Assembly (NCBI RefSeq): GCF_020184175.1
Contig: NC_065531.1
Coordinates: 22,217,213-22,281,212 of the forward strand
DNA from: Aphis gossypii
Taxonomy: Eukaryota > Arthropoda > Insecta > Hemiptera > Aphididae
Reading direction: 5' to 3'
DNA: 64,000 nucleotides
The translations under genes were made by a program, and so were the position numbers. Shown in pieces: positions 13,401 through 27,300 of this stretch (positions within the stretch are counted from its first letter, which is position 1; each line of letters starts with the position of its first letter). The notes beneath the pieces were generated by a model. The model saw only the letters and a program-made list of their open reading frames with translations. It did not search any database and was not told the origin of the DNA.

Positions 13401-16400
13401 TAACACTGGAATAAGTCTTGTCCGCTTGTTTGCGGGTTATATCATTTTCGGTCCAACAAATCGCTGTTTTTTTTTTTAAAAGTTGAGAGCTGAGTTGAGC
13501 GGCGCATCCAAGTTGAGTTATACGAGTCAAGAGCTACGCGTTAAGGTAATGCGCACATGCCACACGCAGTCGATACACAGATATAAATAATTAAGTAGTT
13601 CGTCAACTCGTGGTAATAGGTAAAGTAAATATCCATCATTTGTGTAAGAAGAAGAACTATTTACCATAATGGATTGTATTACAAAACAGTTTCTGTTTGT
13701 TCTACGCATGCTTGTAATCAACATTATTATATAATTTTATTATAAAATGTATTTAATTCAAGTTTTATACATTTGTAAATTTTTAAATGATAAATAATAA
13801 TATATTAATACTCTAGTTTCCACAAAGACAGAGTCCAATGACAGTTTCATCAATTTCTATAGTAATTAGTTGGTTAATAATAGTTGGTACACTTGCAATA
13901 CAGCATAGTTAGTAATCTATAATTTTTTTTATTGCTACCTATGCGTACACAGGGCTGTACTAGTTTGTATAATTTTAATATAAATATTACGTTATTTCGC
14001 GTAAGTACTTAAACATGTATAATGTATATAGTATTCTTATATTTTGTATAATTGTACATTTTAACAAATTGTATTTAGTGAATCAGGGATCCAAGGTATT
14101 AGTTGTGATGTAAATCATATAGAACATAATTTAATGACTGTATGATTTATTTCATATTCAAATTCAATCATAATAAGAAAATAAATGTCAAAAAATCAAT
14201 TTGTATTTTAAAAGCAATTATTATTTAAACTTAAATGTAGAGTACGTTTAAATATATATATATATATATATATCTAGGGCTGCAGTATCATAAGTAAAAT
14301 ATATTATTACTTTTCATTGTAAAAAACAAAAACCTTTGATAATTACCAATTTATTATATACTGTAAGTATTATTGCACTATTATATAATTTGACAATATG
14401 CGTCAATTATATTAATAAAATAATTGTATTATAATTTATTGATCGTATACACTCGCAGCTGTTTCAGTCATACGTGTTATCCGTAAATGACATAAATACG
14501 TATTTGTAGGTACATACCACATATGTATTTATATATACATAGAAGGATTTTGATATTAATTAATGACCGTTGAAATTTTTCTTCAAAAATCAAATACCGT
14601 ATTTCTCCATTGTTCGTGAGTTAAATATTACAACAGACAATTATAGAAATTACAAATAGGACAAGACATTTAACGGAGATGACTTTCAAGTTTATTTTTT
14701 TAACGATGCTTAATCGATCGACAGTTTATCGCCAACATACTGCATGGCCACTACGCCAATTTCATAAATAATAGTTGATAATTATTATAATAAAACTATA
14801 ATCATAATTGATAATAATTATCATAGAAGAACTACCTCTCTAGGTTTCTATCTTTGATATGGCTGAATTGATTAATAGTATAAATACTAAAGTTTGCTGA
14901 AACCATATTAACAAATATTTTCTTAAAGTTATAACAAATATTACAATATAAGCATCTATAAACTTAAACATTTCTATTTTAAAATCGTATAATAGTTAAA
15001 AATACATCTGACATAAAGTGGCTATTATTCTTAGAAATGAAGATGATTTCGCAAGACTTTGTTATTTGCTGACTCGCTGTTGTTTTAATTTTTTTTTTTT
15101 TAGTAATTTTATTTTAAAGGATTTATTATCATTTATTGTCAATATATGTATTATTTCTAATTTTGAAAAATATGATTTAATATTATCTTATATCCTATGC
15201 CATACAAAAAATATCACACACTTTGAAACCTACGAGTAAACTTAGCACATTACTACGCATAAACTTACACCATTATTTGACTCGTAGATCAGAGAATGTT
15301 AGAGGTTTAATTTTAAACGACATATAGAAAAATTTCATCTTTGATGAAATTTCTATCCCGGAAATATTCTGAAATATTCACATACTAAATTCACAAAAGA
15401 AAAATATTTAGAATATAACACATTATAAATTATTATGTACCTACTATAAAGACCATCAGACATTTTTTAACAAAATACATACTAATATTACAATATTACA
15501 ATGTAAGAAAATGTCTGTTGAAAATTTAAATTTACTTTACTTTTGTACAAAAACACTTTTATAAAGTATTAATGTAAAATAATGAAAGAATGTGAATTTA
15601 TATCATTTTTCTGTACCTAAGTAAATTACTTTTGGTTACATTTAGTTATATTTATATAAATAAACTTTTAGATACGACTATTAAAGTACACGGAAAAAGT
15701 TTATTTTCTACTGATTTCAATCTCTAAATGTACCAAATTTTATATTTATTTAACCTTATGTAATTATGTAGGATCTACAATTTTAAGTTGATATTTCAAT
15801 TTATTAATTTATTGATACATAACGAAATACAAATATGACAGGTGACATCACTATTAAATATTTGATTCATCGTTGGTATCAAGTTTTTAAATGTTTTAAT
15901 TGCCAAGCAAAGTGGATTAGTATTCAAAGTTTTAGTTTAGAACATATGCAATTACAGTACAAAATTAAATGTAGGAAATAAATTATTTAAACAATACAAC
16001 AATTATCAATTATGTTTGTAATTTTTTTTATATTATACAATATTTAAGTAATTTAATGCATTTTAAATATAGAATTATTGTTTGATATTTTTATTTAAGA
16101 TTTTATTTTTAATAAAAACCGAGAGAGATAAAATTGAAAGCAAATGTTTATTTTATATTAAACAAAAGTTTCTATTTTCGATCATTTATAATTACTACTG
16201 TCATTTATTTATTCTTTAGATTTTGTGCATAGTATATTGAAAGCATATCTTTTTCAATATTATATAATACTAAAATGAAGAAACTTGTGTAAGTTTTTTT
16301 TCCTTCAGTATAAACCTCAAGTATAAAAGAAGAAATATACTCTAGGTCGAGTTTTATTACTTTGGTTTTCGATTGGGAATCGCAAGTGTGGTAGTGGGTG

Positions 16401-19400
16401 GAAAAACAGCCAAGCGACTAATATACTGATGCCGAAACATTACAAAATTTTCTAAGTGTGTTTTAAAACTATGTATATCTTGTTCTGTGGTCAATTTTAA
16501 TTTTTCACTTTTAAATAATTGATTCGTTCCCAATTGAAATATCTATAATTGACTTTATATTCCGTTATACATTAAGAATACCAGTCATTGTTTTACAACA
16601 GATAGAAGAAGATATTTTAATTTTTCAATAGTATCAAATAAATGCTCATGAATACTATGAATACTCATGCCTTACAATGTATTATACGTTTTTATTTTTA
16701 GTTTTGTTTAGTCAATATTAACATTAATTAACACAAAATAAATATACCACCAATTAAATTAAACTTCAAATTTTTATATTATTAATTATAACGTGTATTT
16801 CTTAGCTTATACTAATTTTATTTGAAAGGAGAAAACTATTGGACTTACAATAATTTATGATTGTCCCCTTCATCCTTTGATATATATATTTTGGAGACAA
16901 CTTTTTTACGTTATATATAAACATCAAACTTTTCGATTTTCTCAATAGTTTTTGAAAAATTTTACGAAAAACTATGTACAAAATTTTATAATACAACTGT
17001 ATAAATGACATTTTAGACTATTTTTAACTTAAAAAAATTATAGGCTAACGATTAAGTTCAAATAGATCGTTTTCATAAAAATTATACTCGTAAGTACTAC
17101 ACTAAAATACTTTAAATTAAATTCTTCTTGGCATAATCAAAGATTATAGTTGTACCTCTGCAGGATTAAACTCGTGATTTCTTTTAATTTTAGAGAGCCT
17201 ATATATTTATAAAATAGTCAAATAAAAATTTTAGCCACAGTGTTGAGGCATAGTTCTGATATTTTTCATTGATGAGCAGTGGATGTACAAATAAACGAGT
17301 ATTATAACAATAACATTTTCAAGTATTTTCAAATAATTTATACGTATGTGAAAAATTATTAGTTGAATGCATTTTCGTGATAAAATTGTTTCAAAGTCAT
17401 TGGTCTTTGTAGAGTGGTTATTATTTTTTATTATATTGTTAGAACTCTTGTTAAACTCATGTCTTAAGTTGTTTAGTCTGAGAACTTTGAAAAGATATTA
17501 TATAGCAGTTTGGTTGTCCATGAAAATATAATTTAGGGATTAGCATGATACATTTATTTTATATAACACAAATATTACTGTTAAGTGTTAGTTATTCAAA
17601 AAGGAAAACATATATACAATGATTGAACGACGTAATAATCTTAACATAATATATATATATATTTCAAATTATATTAGTATGTTATAACTTAAATATAATT
17701 TTCAGATTACAAAAACTTAAAAATTTAAATTTTTTATGAACTATTAATTAACACATTCAAGTTATAATTAGAAAATATTAAAATATACTATTCCAAGAAG
17801 TTTTATTTTATTTACCACATTGATTTATATAACGTTATGATTATATGTGATTGTTTTTTTTTTATTCTATAAGCCAAACATAACACAAATTAACAATATA
17901 TTTTAAGATATATTAATCTTTCTATGTATTTATTTTAAGTGTAAAATTTCAGTATAAAAGTGTAAAAAACGCATTAAAAGTAAGGTGGTAGAAGGTTACC
18001 TACCACCATAAAGTAAATTTATTTTGTACCAAAACACCAGTAATATGTATATTTTAAATTAAGTTAAAAAAATAAAAAATGTAATATTTTTAATTCTATC
18101 TGAAAAAGCTTTTAGTATAAAAGATGTTTTCAAACAAAATAATACATTTTCTTGTATAAGATATGTTACTAAATATTTTCTTAAATATTCCAGTATTGAG
18201 ATTTTAGTATTTTAATGAAGCAAAATGCCTAACTTTTCGTAAAAAATGATTTTAAAAAATATTTTCTTTTATCATAAAAATCTATGGATCAAAACGAATT
18301 ACATTGATTTTGAAGTTTTCAAAAAATGAAATCCAAAATGAAATATATTAATATGTCTTATAAATCGTTTATGACACTTTGACATGCTTTTTCAGTAAAT
18401 TTACATTAGACTATTTTATATGACATTTATATAATTTGTTTTATTTTAATGTGAAATGGTTAGTTTATCATAAAACGAGATATAAAAAATAATTATAAAC
18501 TAAAAATATTATAAAATTAGAATAATATTTAAGCTATTTGGTTAATAGTTTAATGTATAGTTAAATAAATAATAATATCAGTCGATATCATTCCATCAAC
18601 ATTTCACAATTCCACTCGCTACATCTAAATTATATATTATATACAGTATATAAATTTAAGTCCTAAGTTCTAACTAATTAATTGTCTAATACTTATTAGT
18701 CCAACATTTTATACGTATAAATTAAAATTCTCAGAATATTCTGTTTATAAATAGCAAATTAAATGTAGGTATACTTTTATCAAACAAACAAAAAAAATAA
18801 ATAAATAAAAAAAAAATTAAGAAATAATAACAACAAACGATAATAAAATACATTCATCGTTCCACTCATGATCTAGAACATTATTTCTCAAAAAAAAAAA
18901 AAAAAAACGATATTTTAAACTTAAATATTATGTAAAAATAGTATTTTAGAAAACGTTCAAAACTATAATCGAGATAATGAATATAGGTACTTATTGTTAA
19001 AATAATCATGTTGAGTATATTATAATATATACTATACTTATTATACAGATATACGGTTTAGTTAATGTCTAAAATAGTTTGTACATCGTCCACTTATTAA
19101 TTGTAAACAGTGAACCAAGTATTTGGAAGAAAATATGTAGGTAGGCACCTACATATAGGTAAAATGTGTCTTAAGTTGTGAGTCGTAAACACTATTTGAC
19201 TTTTCCGTGATTTTTAAATTTAATTATTTTTATATGAAAATTAATTTAAACTATAGCTATACAGTGTGTACATTTTATACATAATTGTAGAATATATAGT
19301 GCATATTTTGCATTCATTATCCCTTTTATTTTTTATGGCATCGCTGACGACAGGTTGGACCAGGCTTGCTCATTACTACCCTTGATTGCATTCATTAGGA

Positions 19401-20381
19401 GGTATCTATTTAATATTAATATCTGGATGATATTTTTATTAGTTTTACATTAAATTTTTTTCTTTACGTTGTATTTTAATTTTAAAATTTAGGTACTCAT
19501 CTATACCAATTAATTTTAATTTATACGAACGCAAGTATAAATTTTAAAACAGCATAATATACTTATAGTTGTTTTTCTGGCACATAGGTAATACAATTTT
19601 GAATTTTTATTTTTGGTATTAGCGTTTCTTGTAATACTTTTTGACTTTATCATTTCATTTTTAGTATGAATTTTTTATTTTATGTTTTCTTGAATAAAAA
19701 ACTTTAAATTTTAAGTTTTTTTTACATGTAGTTTAACTATGTAATTGTATGATTTTTATTTAAACTGAAATATAGCAAAAGACAATGGTTTTTTTGTTAA
19801 AATCGATATTAACTGTAAATCACATATCAATAAAAAAAATTATATTTATTTATATTCATGTGTATGTTAAATAAATTAAATAGTTTAAGTATTAATATTT
19901 TGAGTCTTGAATGTATTTATTAGTCAGAAATTATGTAAATGTAAATGTATTAATATTTTATATTTTTACGTGAATTAAAACTAAAAATGAAAGCAAAATA
20001 AGGAATACAATAAACTTTTATAGTTTCTTTTATACATTTTTTGCTGGTTCCTGGTAACATTAATGTAATTAAATCTTAAAAATCATATTTATGGTTATTG
20101 CGTTCAAGAGTATTATTCAATTACAGAAAATGAAGGAGTTTTTTTGAAAGATAACATTTTCGATGACTCTTGGTAGGAAGGTAAATTACATGATGGAACA
20201 AAATTTAAAAAAACAAATATTTAGTCAAACGTCATACAATTTTGAGATTTGGGAGACTTTTATTTTATTTCTTAACAATTCAAATATTATAGTCCATATA
20301 TGCACTCAACAAAACGAGTGAATTATATGTATGTTTTTTCGTGATATTATAAGTGTTTGGAAGAACGGAGTAAACTTTGAA
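10421..20381. other. AT-rich non-coding stretch
   Basis: Ten kilobases with no supported gene. It includes an (AT)11 microsatellite at 14,252-14,273, several poly(A)/poly(T) runs, and weak GC patches at about 12,440-12,560, 13,320-13,720 and 19,335-19,400. The 13.3-13.7 kb patch has two short overlapping minus-strand frames with mixed codon use, possibly a decayed gene or transposon fragment. The 19.34 kb patch is a compact block with short ORFs on both strands. Confidence 0.45.
14252..14273. repeat. (AT)11 microsatellite
   Basis: Uninterrupted AT dinucleotide run read directly. Confidence 0.9.
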
Positions 20382-20600
20382 CTACCGTCTCAGTTGGCAT
20401 TCGGTGTTGTGTTGTTGAAAAAGATTTATGACCCGAAAATATGACCCTTTTCCTGCATACAGTGGTTGTGTAGTTATTATTTCGTGAGGTTGCACACAAC
20501 TTAACCAAACAAATATAAAGGACAAAAATAAATCCAAAATATTGACATAACTTGATAACATTTTTATTTTAAATAATTTACGACCATTCCTATATGCCAT
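20382..20600 (-). CDS. Possible small secreted or membrane-anchored protein
   Basis: A 72-residue ORF with a true ATG. A basic N-terminus is followed, from a second Met at residue 14, by a strongly hydrophobic segment (LDLFLSFIFVWLSC), which would act as a signal peptide or anchor. The rest is polar with one Cys (ECQLRR at the end). Codon use is more balanced than in surrounding AT-rich DNA. It could also be the first exon of a longer gene, since CGG then TAG overlaps a weak GT donor. No family is recognised, and length alone does not rule out chance. Confidence 0.2.
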   Translation of the reverse strand: MAYRNGRKLFKIKMLSSYVNILDLFLSFIFVWLSCVQPHEIITTQPLYAGKGSYFRVINLFQQHNTECQLRR

Positions 20601-21124
20601 AAATTCAAAAAAGTGAAAATGCTGTAGGTATAATCACGTAGTACATGATAAAGAAGAAAATAATAACTCGATGAATTTTCCGGGAAATGAATGACGACCA
20701 TTCCTATATTTCAAATAAAACGTCAATCGTTTGATTTATCAGTTAGAACTTTAGGAGGGACATTGGCTATCCCTGTTTCATCGTTGTAAAAGTTAAACTA
20801 TACATACGCTGTATTTTTTGTGTAGAACTGCAACTTATTACAGCAATACGTTTAAATAAGTTAAATGTTATACATTTATTTAAAATATATAAAAACCTAT
20901 AATATATTGAAAAACTTATTAAATATGTTTATGCATTTATTAGCCTCGTATTTTAGAATGACATTAAAAATGTTGCCTATTTAAAAGTTATAATATATAA
21001 TTTTATTCACGAATAAATTTATGAATATTTATTAATATTGGAATTTTGTATAGCATCTTATTATATAGTCTTCTATTTATTGAATAAGAGCAAATCCAAT
21101 TAATTTATGGAAATTAAATCAATA

Positions 21125-21445
21125 TTAATTTATAATGCTCTCAATAATTGTTGTTTTGTTTTCAAAGAAAAATAAAAACATATATATATTTATATATAAG
21201 TGTGTGTGTGTGTGTTGCACACGTGTTATTACATGACCCAGGGGAGGTTCAGAGTCAGCGAAAAATTGTCCCACTGGAATCGCCCAGCAGGGCAGTTCTT
21301 TGGGCCCAATAGTGCCCAGTGGACCGTTGACCTTTTTACCCTCTGATACGAATTGTTTAACACGGACGTCGACTAATCCGCATTGGTGCAATAATTTGAA
21401 AATCGTTTTTTTCCGGTTCAAAAAGTCCAAGGAACGTGTTGGCAT
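21125..21445 (-). CDS. Unrecognised ORF or exon of about 75 real-looking residues
   Basis: From the ATG at 21445 the frame stays open for 106 codons. The first 75 or so look like real protein, with balanced codons and composition (MPTRSLDFLNRKK, GLVDVRVKQFVSEGKK, PLGTIGPKELPCWAIPVG, GHVITR). The tail (HTHTH onward) is translation of a GT microsatellite and is surely not original coding. This suggests an exon ending near 21,230 (possible donor CAT then GTAATA), or an exon fragment inherited by a pseudogene. Upstream a pyrimidine tract ends CCCAACAG, a plausible acceptor, and the frame is open from there. I do not recognise the family; no signal peptide or membrane segment is seen. Confidence 0.32.
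   Translation of the reverse strand: MPTRSLDFLNRKKTIFKLLHQCGLVDVRVKQFVSEGKKVNGPLGTIGPKELPCWAIPVGQFFADSEPPLGHVITRVQHTHTHLYINIYMFLFFFENKTTIIESIIN
21200..21215. repeat. (GT)8 microsatellite
   Basis: Direct dinucleotide run; it interrupts the plausible coding part of the ORF at 21125-21445. Confidence 0.85.
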
Positions 21446-21572
21446 GAAATGAAAATGAAAAAAATAATAGTAACAAAATACTCTGTTGGGAAAAAAAAAT
21501 GAAAACTACAAGAGAAAAAGTTCCAGCATGCTGTGGAATCGCATGTTTATTGGTTTTTATATAAGTTAACAA

Positions 21573-24169
21573 ATATCATGCAAAATGATATCGCTATTCA
21601 GCATTCCTGTTATACACTTTAGAAACAAAATAAGTTCAGTAGAAAATTATTTAATAATCCGTTAGGCATACTTAAGTAAATCAAATTTCTTGGAAAATAT
21701 TAAACAAGACTTGTTTTCAAACTTTGAATTATTCAGCTGCCACTTAAAATTCTATACCATACATAACTAAAAATATTGAAAGTTGCAATATCTAGTTGCT
21801 TAAAAGTTTTGTACTATTTTTCAAGGTTTTATTATAATATGTTCTATCAAGTTTGACAAAAAAAAAAAAAAAAAAATTAAGTATTAATAATACTTTAATT
21901 AAAATAAAATAATAATAAATATAATTACACATTGTTGTACAACATGTATCTATTTAAAGAATTTATATACGGTGCCGTAATCTGGAATACAATAAAACAA
22001 AAAGATCAAAAATGTCTAAGATAAAGTCATATAGGTGTACACTCCGACGTGTAAAAAATTATTTTAAATATGTATAAATAATTAATTATTTTTATAGAAG
22101 ACATAAAAAAATAGCGAAATGGTTTTAAATAATACATTTAATGTAAATTTAATTCGTTTTAAATTTATTTATGCAAATAAATACATTGGATTAAAAAAAT
22201 GACGTACCTATGGATAAACTTTATAAAAAACGAAACAAAAGTTTAATTTAAGCATAGGTACTTTTTTTTTTTTTAATGCGTGACATTTTATGATGAGTAG
22301 CATTTTAAAGATTCCATATTATTATATTTAAAGGTATATACATACCTAATAAAATATAATAAATATTATATGCTTTACATTATTATATTATATAATAATG
22401 AATTCTGAGTTTGGAAAACAAATAATACACAAAATAATAATGGTCAATATACTTGTCAGTTAGTATACTTATATAATTATTATATGAACATCTATATAAA
22501 TAAAACCTTTGAAATTTTCAATTGCAAAAAACACATTTATCTATTTCTAAGTTGAATAGTGTTAGTTTATTTATTTAATCAAAGAAGGCATCATTAAGAC
22601 TTAACATAATATCATAAAACACTTTTGTGTATTATTTAATTAGTCTATTTTATTATTTTTGGGTTGTAAGTTAATATTATTAACGTATTAATATACATTT
22701 AAATAACACTATATAATATTATAAACGTTACTTTTATAAGCTCGGATAGTCTCAAACTAATACTATGATGTGTAATATGATACATAATAATTAGTACTCG
22801 TACTTGAATGGATTATTTACTTTTTATTTTATGGAAACGATTATTATTGGATACCGATGCAATGAAATTGTATTTACAGCCCAAAAAGGGGTGAACCTCA
22901 ATAATTCAAATTTCGCATTTTCATTCATTATAACATAAATCGTCAGAAAGCTTTTAAAACCGCAATGACACCAATGTTTGGAGCTTTTAATGGTTTTATG
23001 GGCATCGGCAATTGAGTTTGTTGAAAAACATTGCGCAAAGTCGCTTTTCCCGTAATATACCAAGAGAAAGTCTTTTTAATCCTAGTTATTGGTTGTTTTG
23101 TTTTTAAACAACTTTTTCGTCAATATACACTAGAGGCATTTTGTCATGTCCACCTAAAAATTTGGAGGGTTGAATGATAAAGTTTTGTAGATAGAATTTT
23201 AATTGACAACCCTCCCTGTGCACTGTAAAACTCGCACCGATTAAAAAGTTTCGCACACCATATTAACTTCAAGGCAATGAGTAAATGTGAAATTCTAATT
23301 TAAATTATTAACCTGAAAATTATAGACCGAAGACAACAGTTTTAATTACATGAAATTTCACAGTGAAATTATTAATTGCGTGAGCACATGCGTGTATCAA
23401 ATGTATACATCTTTAAAACCATCTGTGAATTGTTTTTAAGTAGATATTATATTCATTAAATTATTATGTAAGCCTATAATTTTAAAAGATTATTTACAGT
23501 ATAAAAATAAATGTAAATTTGTTTGTTTTATCATTCTTAATTAGACAATATTACAATATAACAATAAGTTACAGCGAAAAAAAACAATACTGCACATCAT
23601 ATTACATTTGACATGGTATCTTAAATTGTTTATTATTTTATTAATGTTAGTTTTTAAAGTCAGTTTTTTTTTTAAAAGAATATTTTATTTGAGTTACGAG
23701 GAATAATTTTAGAAGAAATATAAAAGATAAAAATAAATTACGAATCATTTTTAATAAATCAAGTCAATAATGAAACACACTACACAGTGTCAATATTTTT
23801 CTTTAAATTTCAAAATTTTAATATTCTTATTTAAAACAAAACGTACCTATACAGTATCGTGTCACATAGTTTTATAACAATTAATGTAACAATTATTTGT
23901 GCGACAGACCTTAACCTTTTAACCTATATTTATGAACTATTGTAATAGAAATATTAGTTTTTCAGATAAAATAATTTTCTACAATATGCTATATTTTAAT
24001 ATTTATATATATATAAAAAAATGGTTATTATATAATTATCTATAAATGTTGTTGATTATTAAGTTTTTTACTTTAGTAAAATAATATAATCTTATAGTAA
24101 CATTTTGTAATCTATGAAAAATATATATATAATACATTAATACGTATTTGATTTACTGTATAAATAAAT
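21573..24169. other. AT-rich non-coding stretch
   Basis: No supported gene. A minus-strand open frame at 22,824-23,063 begins with TTG and is not convincing. A short inverted repeat (GGAGGGTTG at about 23,162 and CAACCCTCC at about 23,208) could form a weak hairpin. Confidence 0.4.
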
Positions 24170-24240
24170 TATAAAAGGCAGACAGGAAACAGAGACCGGA
24201 TCTTGGACACTCGTCTTTCAGCTACACTCACTCCAGTGTA
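24170..24240 (+). promoter_or_regulatory. TATA box plus short GC-rich block
   Basis: TATAAAAGG at 24,170-24,178 is followed by about 60 bp that is distinctly GC-rich for this region (CAGAGACCGGATCTTGG...). About 30 bases downstream would be the start site. The next ATG at 24,304 opens only a 20-codon hydrophobic ORF. It could be the promoter of a short transcript; no other support. Confidence 0.22.
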
Positions 24241-24304
24241 AAAACAAGTTATTGATTTAGTTTATTATATATTTATAAAAATTCAAGTATTATTAGGAAC
24301 ATTA

Positions 24305-27300
24305 TGTTTTATTTGTCACTTAAATTGTTATTTATTTATTTTTTGAATAAATACCCAAAAAAATGACATACAATAAACATTGTACGCTGTAAAAACTGAA
24401 AATTATGCAAAACCTTAAAAAAATACTGGAAATTTATACTTCAACTAATTTGTGTACTTAAATTGAAAAATTCAATAGATTTTAAATACTAAATTGTTTT
24501 TAATAGGAACCTGTTGTAATTAAATCAGTAGTATTTTTGTTTTATAAGTCTAGAAAATTGTATAAATTTGTATCGAAAAAATCACTACCTACTTAGTACT
24601 TAGCTATTATATAAATTATTGAATAACTAGCTTGCAATGTTAAAATTTATTTAATTTACATGGATCTAGTTTCTGTGAATGTTATTCACAAATTCCAAGT
24701 TTATTGTGTAATGTCACTCATGTACGCGTTTTTTTATTCTCATTAATTATTTTACATGAATCGTATTTAAATATTCAGCTAAAGTGGATTTACTAAATAG
24801 CAAATACAGGCAAAGTTTTATCAAAATAACTGCATCATAATGCATTTTAATATCCCGTAAATAGAAATTACGAATGAGTATTATTTGAAGTAGATATTAG
24901 TCTATTACATTAGATAATGAAAGAACGTTTAACAAAAATTGATCGGACACACTTTTGCTAGTATTGTGTTTTGTGATTTATTTTTTATTTTTATGAGTTA
25001 TGTTGGAATAGCCACAAATTATTAGTCTACATTTAAGAGTTGAAACTGATATAATAAGTTATACAGCATACTATCTTCCTCGAAAAACGAGGGGAGATGA
25101 TATAAACGCAATAAAACAAAATAAGTGTTGTCTTCAAGTAAATGTTACATGGTTTGTATATTTTATTTATATTTATCAATAAATAAGTATACATTTTTAT
25201 GAATTTCTTGTTGAAAATCTAAAACGACTATTTAAATAAGTATAAATATGTTTCTACAATGTAAGGTATGGAATAGTGTATAAATACATAGAGAAAAGAA
25301 ATAAAACGCGAAATATACAAGTAAATAGCTTTAAAATATTAATAATTAAACTAAGATTTTTTTCTTTAAGTGTGTACAAGGAACAATAAAACACTGTGAG
25401 TATATTAAATATTCTGATTTCTATATTATATTCTGATATTTATTCTAACGTTTCAAGAAAATTCGGTCAGGTTAGCCGTCATAACTTATATTTTATGTTG
25501 GCACATTGCCTGAAATATGAGATACGAAAAATGATATAAAGTATAAAAATGTTAACACGATCATCATAATGTTCTCATGTGTAGATTTTTTCAACCAAAT
25601 TCTGTATAGAAAAGATTAAAAATCTAAAGCTAAAAAAGAATACAATAGGTACATAATTTTGATAAATTCATTGAATATTTTTGGATTTTTAAGAGTTGTG
25701 CAATATTTTAAAATAATGCAATCATTATATTGTTCACATTGTTGTTATTGTTATATTATAAATGATTATTCAACATGAAAAATAATAGGTATAATTACTA
25801 CGTGTTTAAAAGTACACTAACAATTTTTCTTATATAATAAGCAGTCATATATAACTATAAGTACCTACTTATAAACTTGATTTGTTAACATCATTCCTTA
25901 TGTAAGTATGAAATTCCATACGCCTTACATAGTTTTGTTTTGTACTTATAAATACAATTTAATAATATAATATAATATTAATTTGGTAAAAACTATATAA
26001 ACAATTTAATAAACCGTTTACAACAGTATACAAATTTATTTTTTAGTAAAATTAATTCATAATGTAATAACTATTTTAAAAATTATTTTCTGTTTGCTTT
26101 GATAGAAAGTATAACATATTCATTAACTTTTATTCAAAATATTATAATTTAATTATTTATATTGTTATTGTATAAAAATAATAATCATAAATATAAGTCA
26201 TAATAAAATTGTTTGAAAAAAAAAACTTTTACTTTAATGTTTAATATTTCGTTTTAAAATTATACTTTTGCAAATTTTCAAACAGATTATTAAAATATTT
26301 TAATGAATCATAGGGGTTAAAAAATTAGTATTTAGTTGACTGAGAGTATAAATGACAGAAATAAATTACTGAACTATGAGAAGTATAAGAAACATATATT
26401 ATAATTTATAATATATAATTTGAAATTAACAAAAATATTTTCCACTTTTACAGGTCATTATGAAAAAAAAAACTACGATTAGTTTTTATAGATTCTGCAT
26501 TAATACGTCTCTACTCTTTAATAGTTAAATTGTTTAATGGTAAGTCTATCCTGATTAATGAATGTATTTATTCTTTTTTATTTGTCATTTTATAATGTAA
26601 ATAAGTTGTTATGTGTTGAAATTGATTGGTTAGATGAATAATAATAATTACCATCAACACTATAACAATTGAAGGGTCGGCGGGAATAATGTATAATATG
26701 TAGCAATAAATTCGTAAATTTTACAATATCATATAAATACGAAAATTTTTTGGATATAATTGCATGCGATTTAAGTGTAGTTGAATTTTTCTCAAGCAAT
26801 CAATAATATTTTAGAATTTTAAAAGAGTAGTCAGAGAAGTAGGTACTCCTAAGTTTGTGTTCAATACTTATACAACATTAACTTAGTGTTATGTAGCGAC
26901 CTAAAACTTTAAATACATTGACTGAAAGGGTATACAATATTATTACACATAGCCTTTATGGGAGTTATACGACCTTTCCTTCATATATGATCTGCAATGC
27001 TAAAATAATATGTATATTTAATTTTAAGCATTGTTTTCAAATGTCTATTTATATGTGTATATATATATATCAAATAATTAGTTTAGAACTATATAAGTTA
27101 AGAAGATTGAAAGACATTTTCATTTATTCTATAATTTTAAGACAATTAAATAATGTTTATAATTAACAATATTAAAAACTACATATTGAGCTAGATAAAT
27201 TTATAAAACTCACTTTTTTCAACTAAATAAAATTAATTTATAAAAAGAGATAGTTTAAATTAAAAAAAAGTAAATACATGCAAATAATATAGTTAAAATA

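Noticed and set aside
13300..13724. Two minus-strand frames overlapping by four bases
   Set aside because: The second starts with TTG, so the bacterial-looking ATGA overlap is an artefact; no family match.
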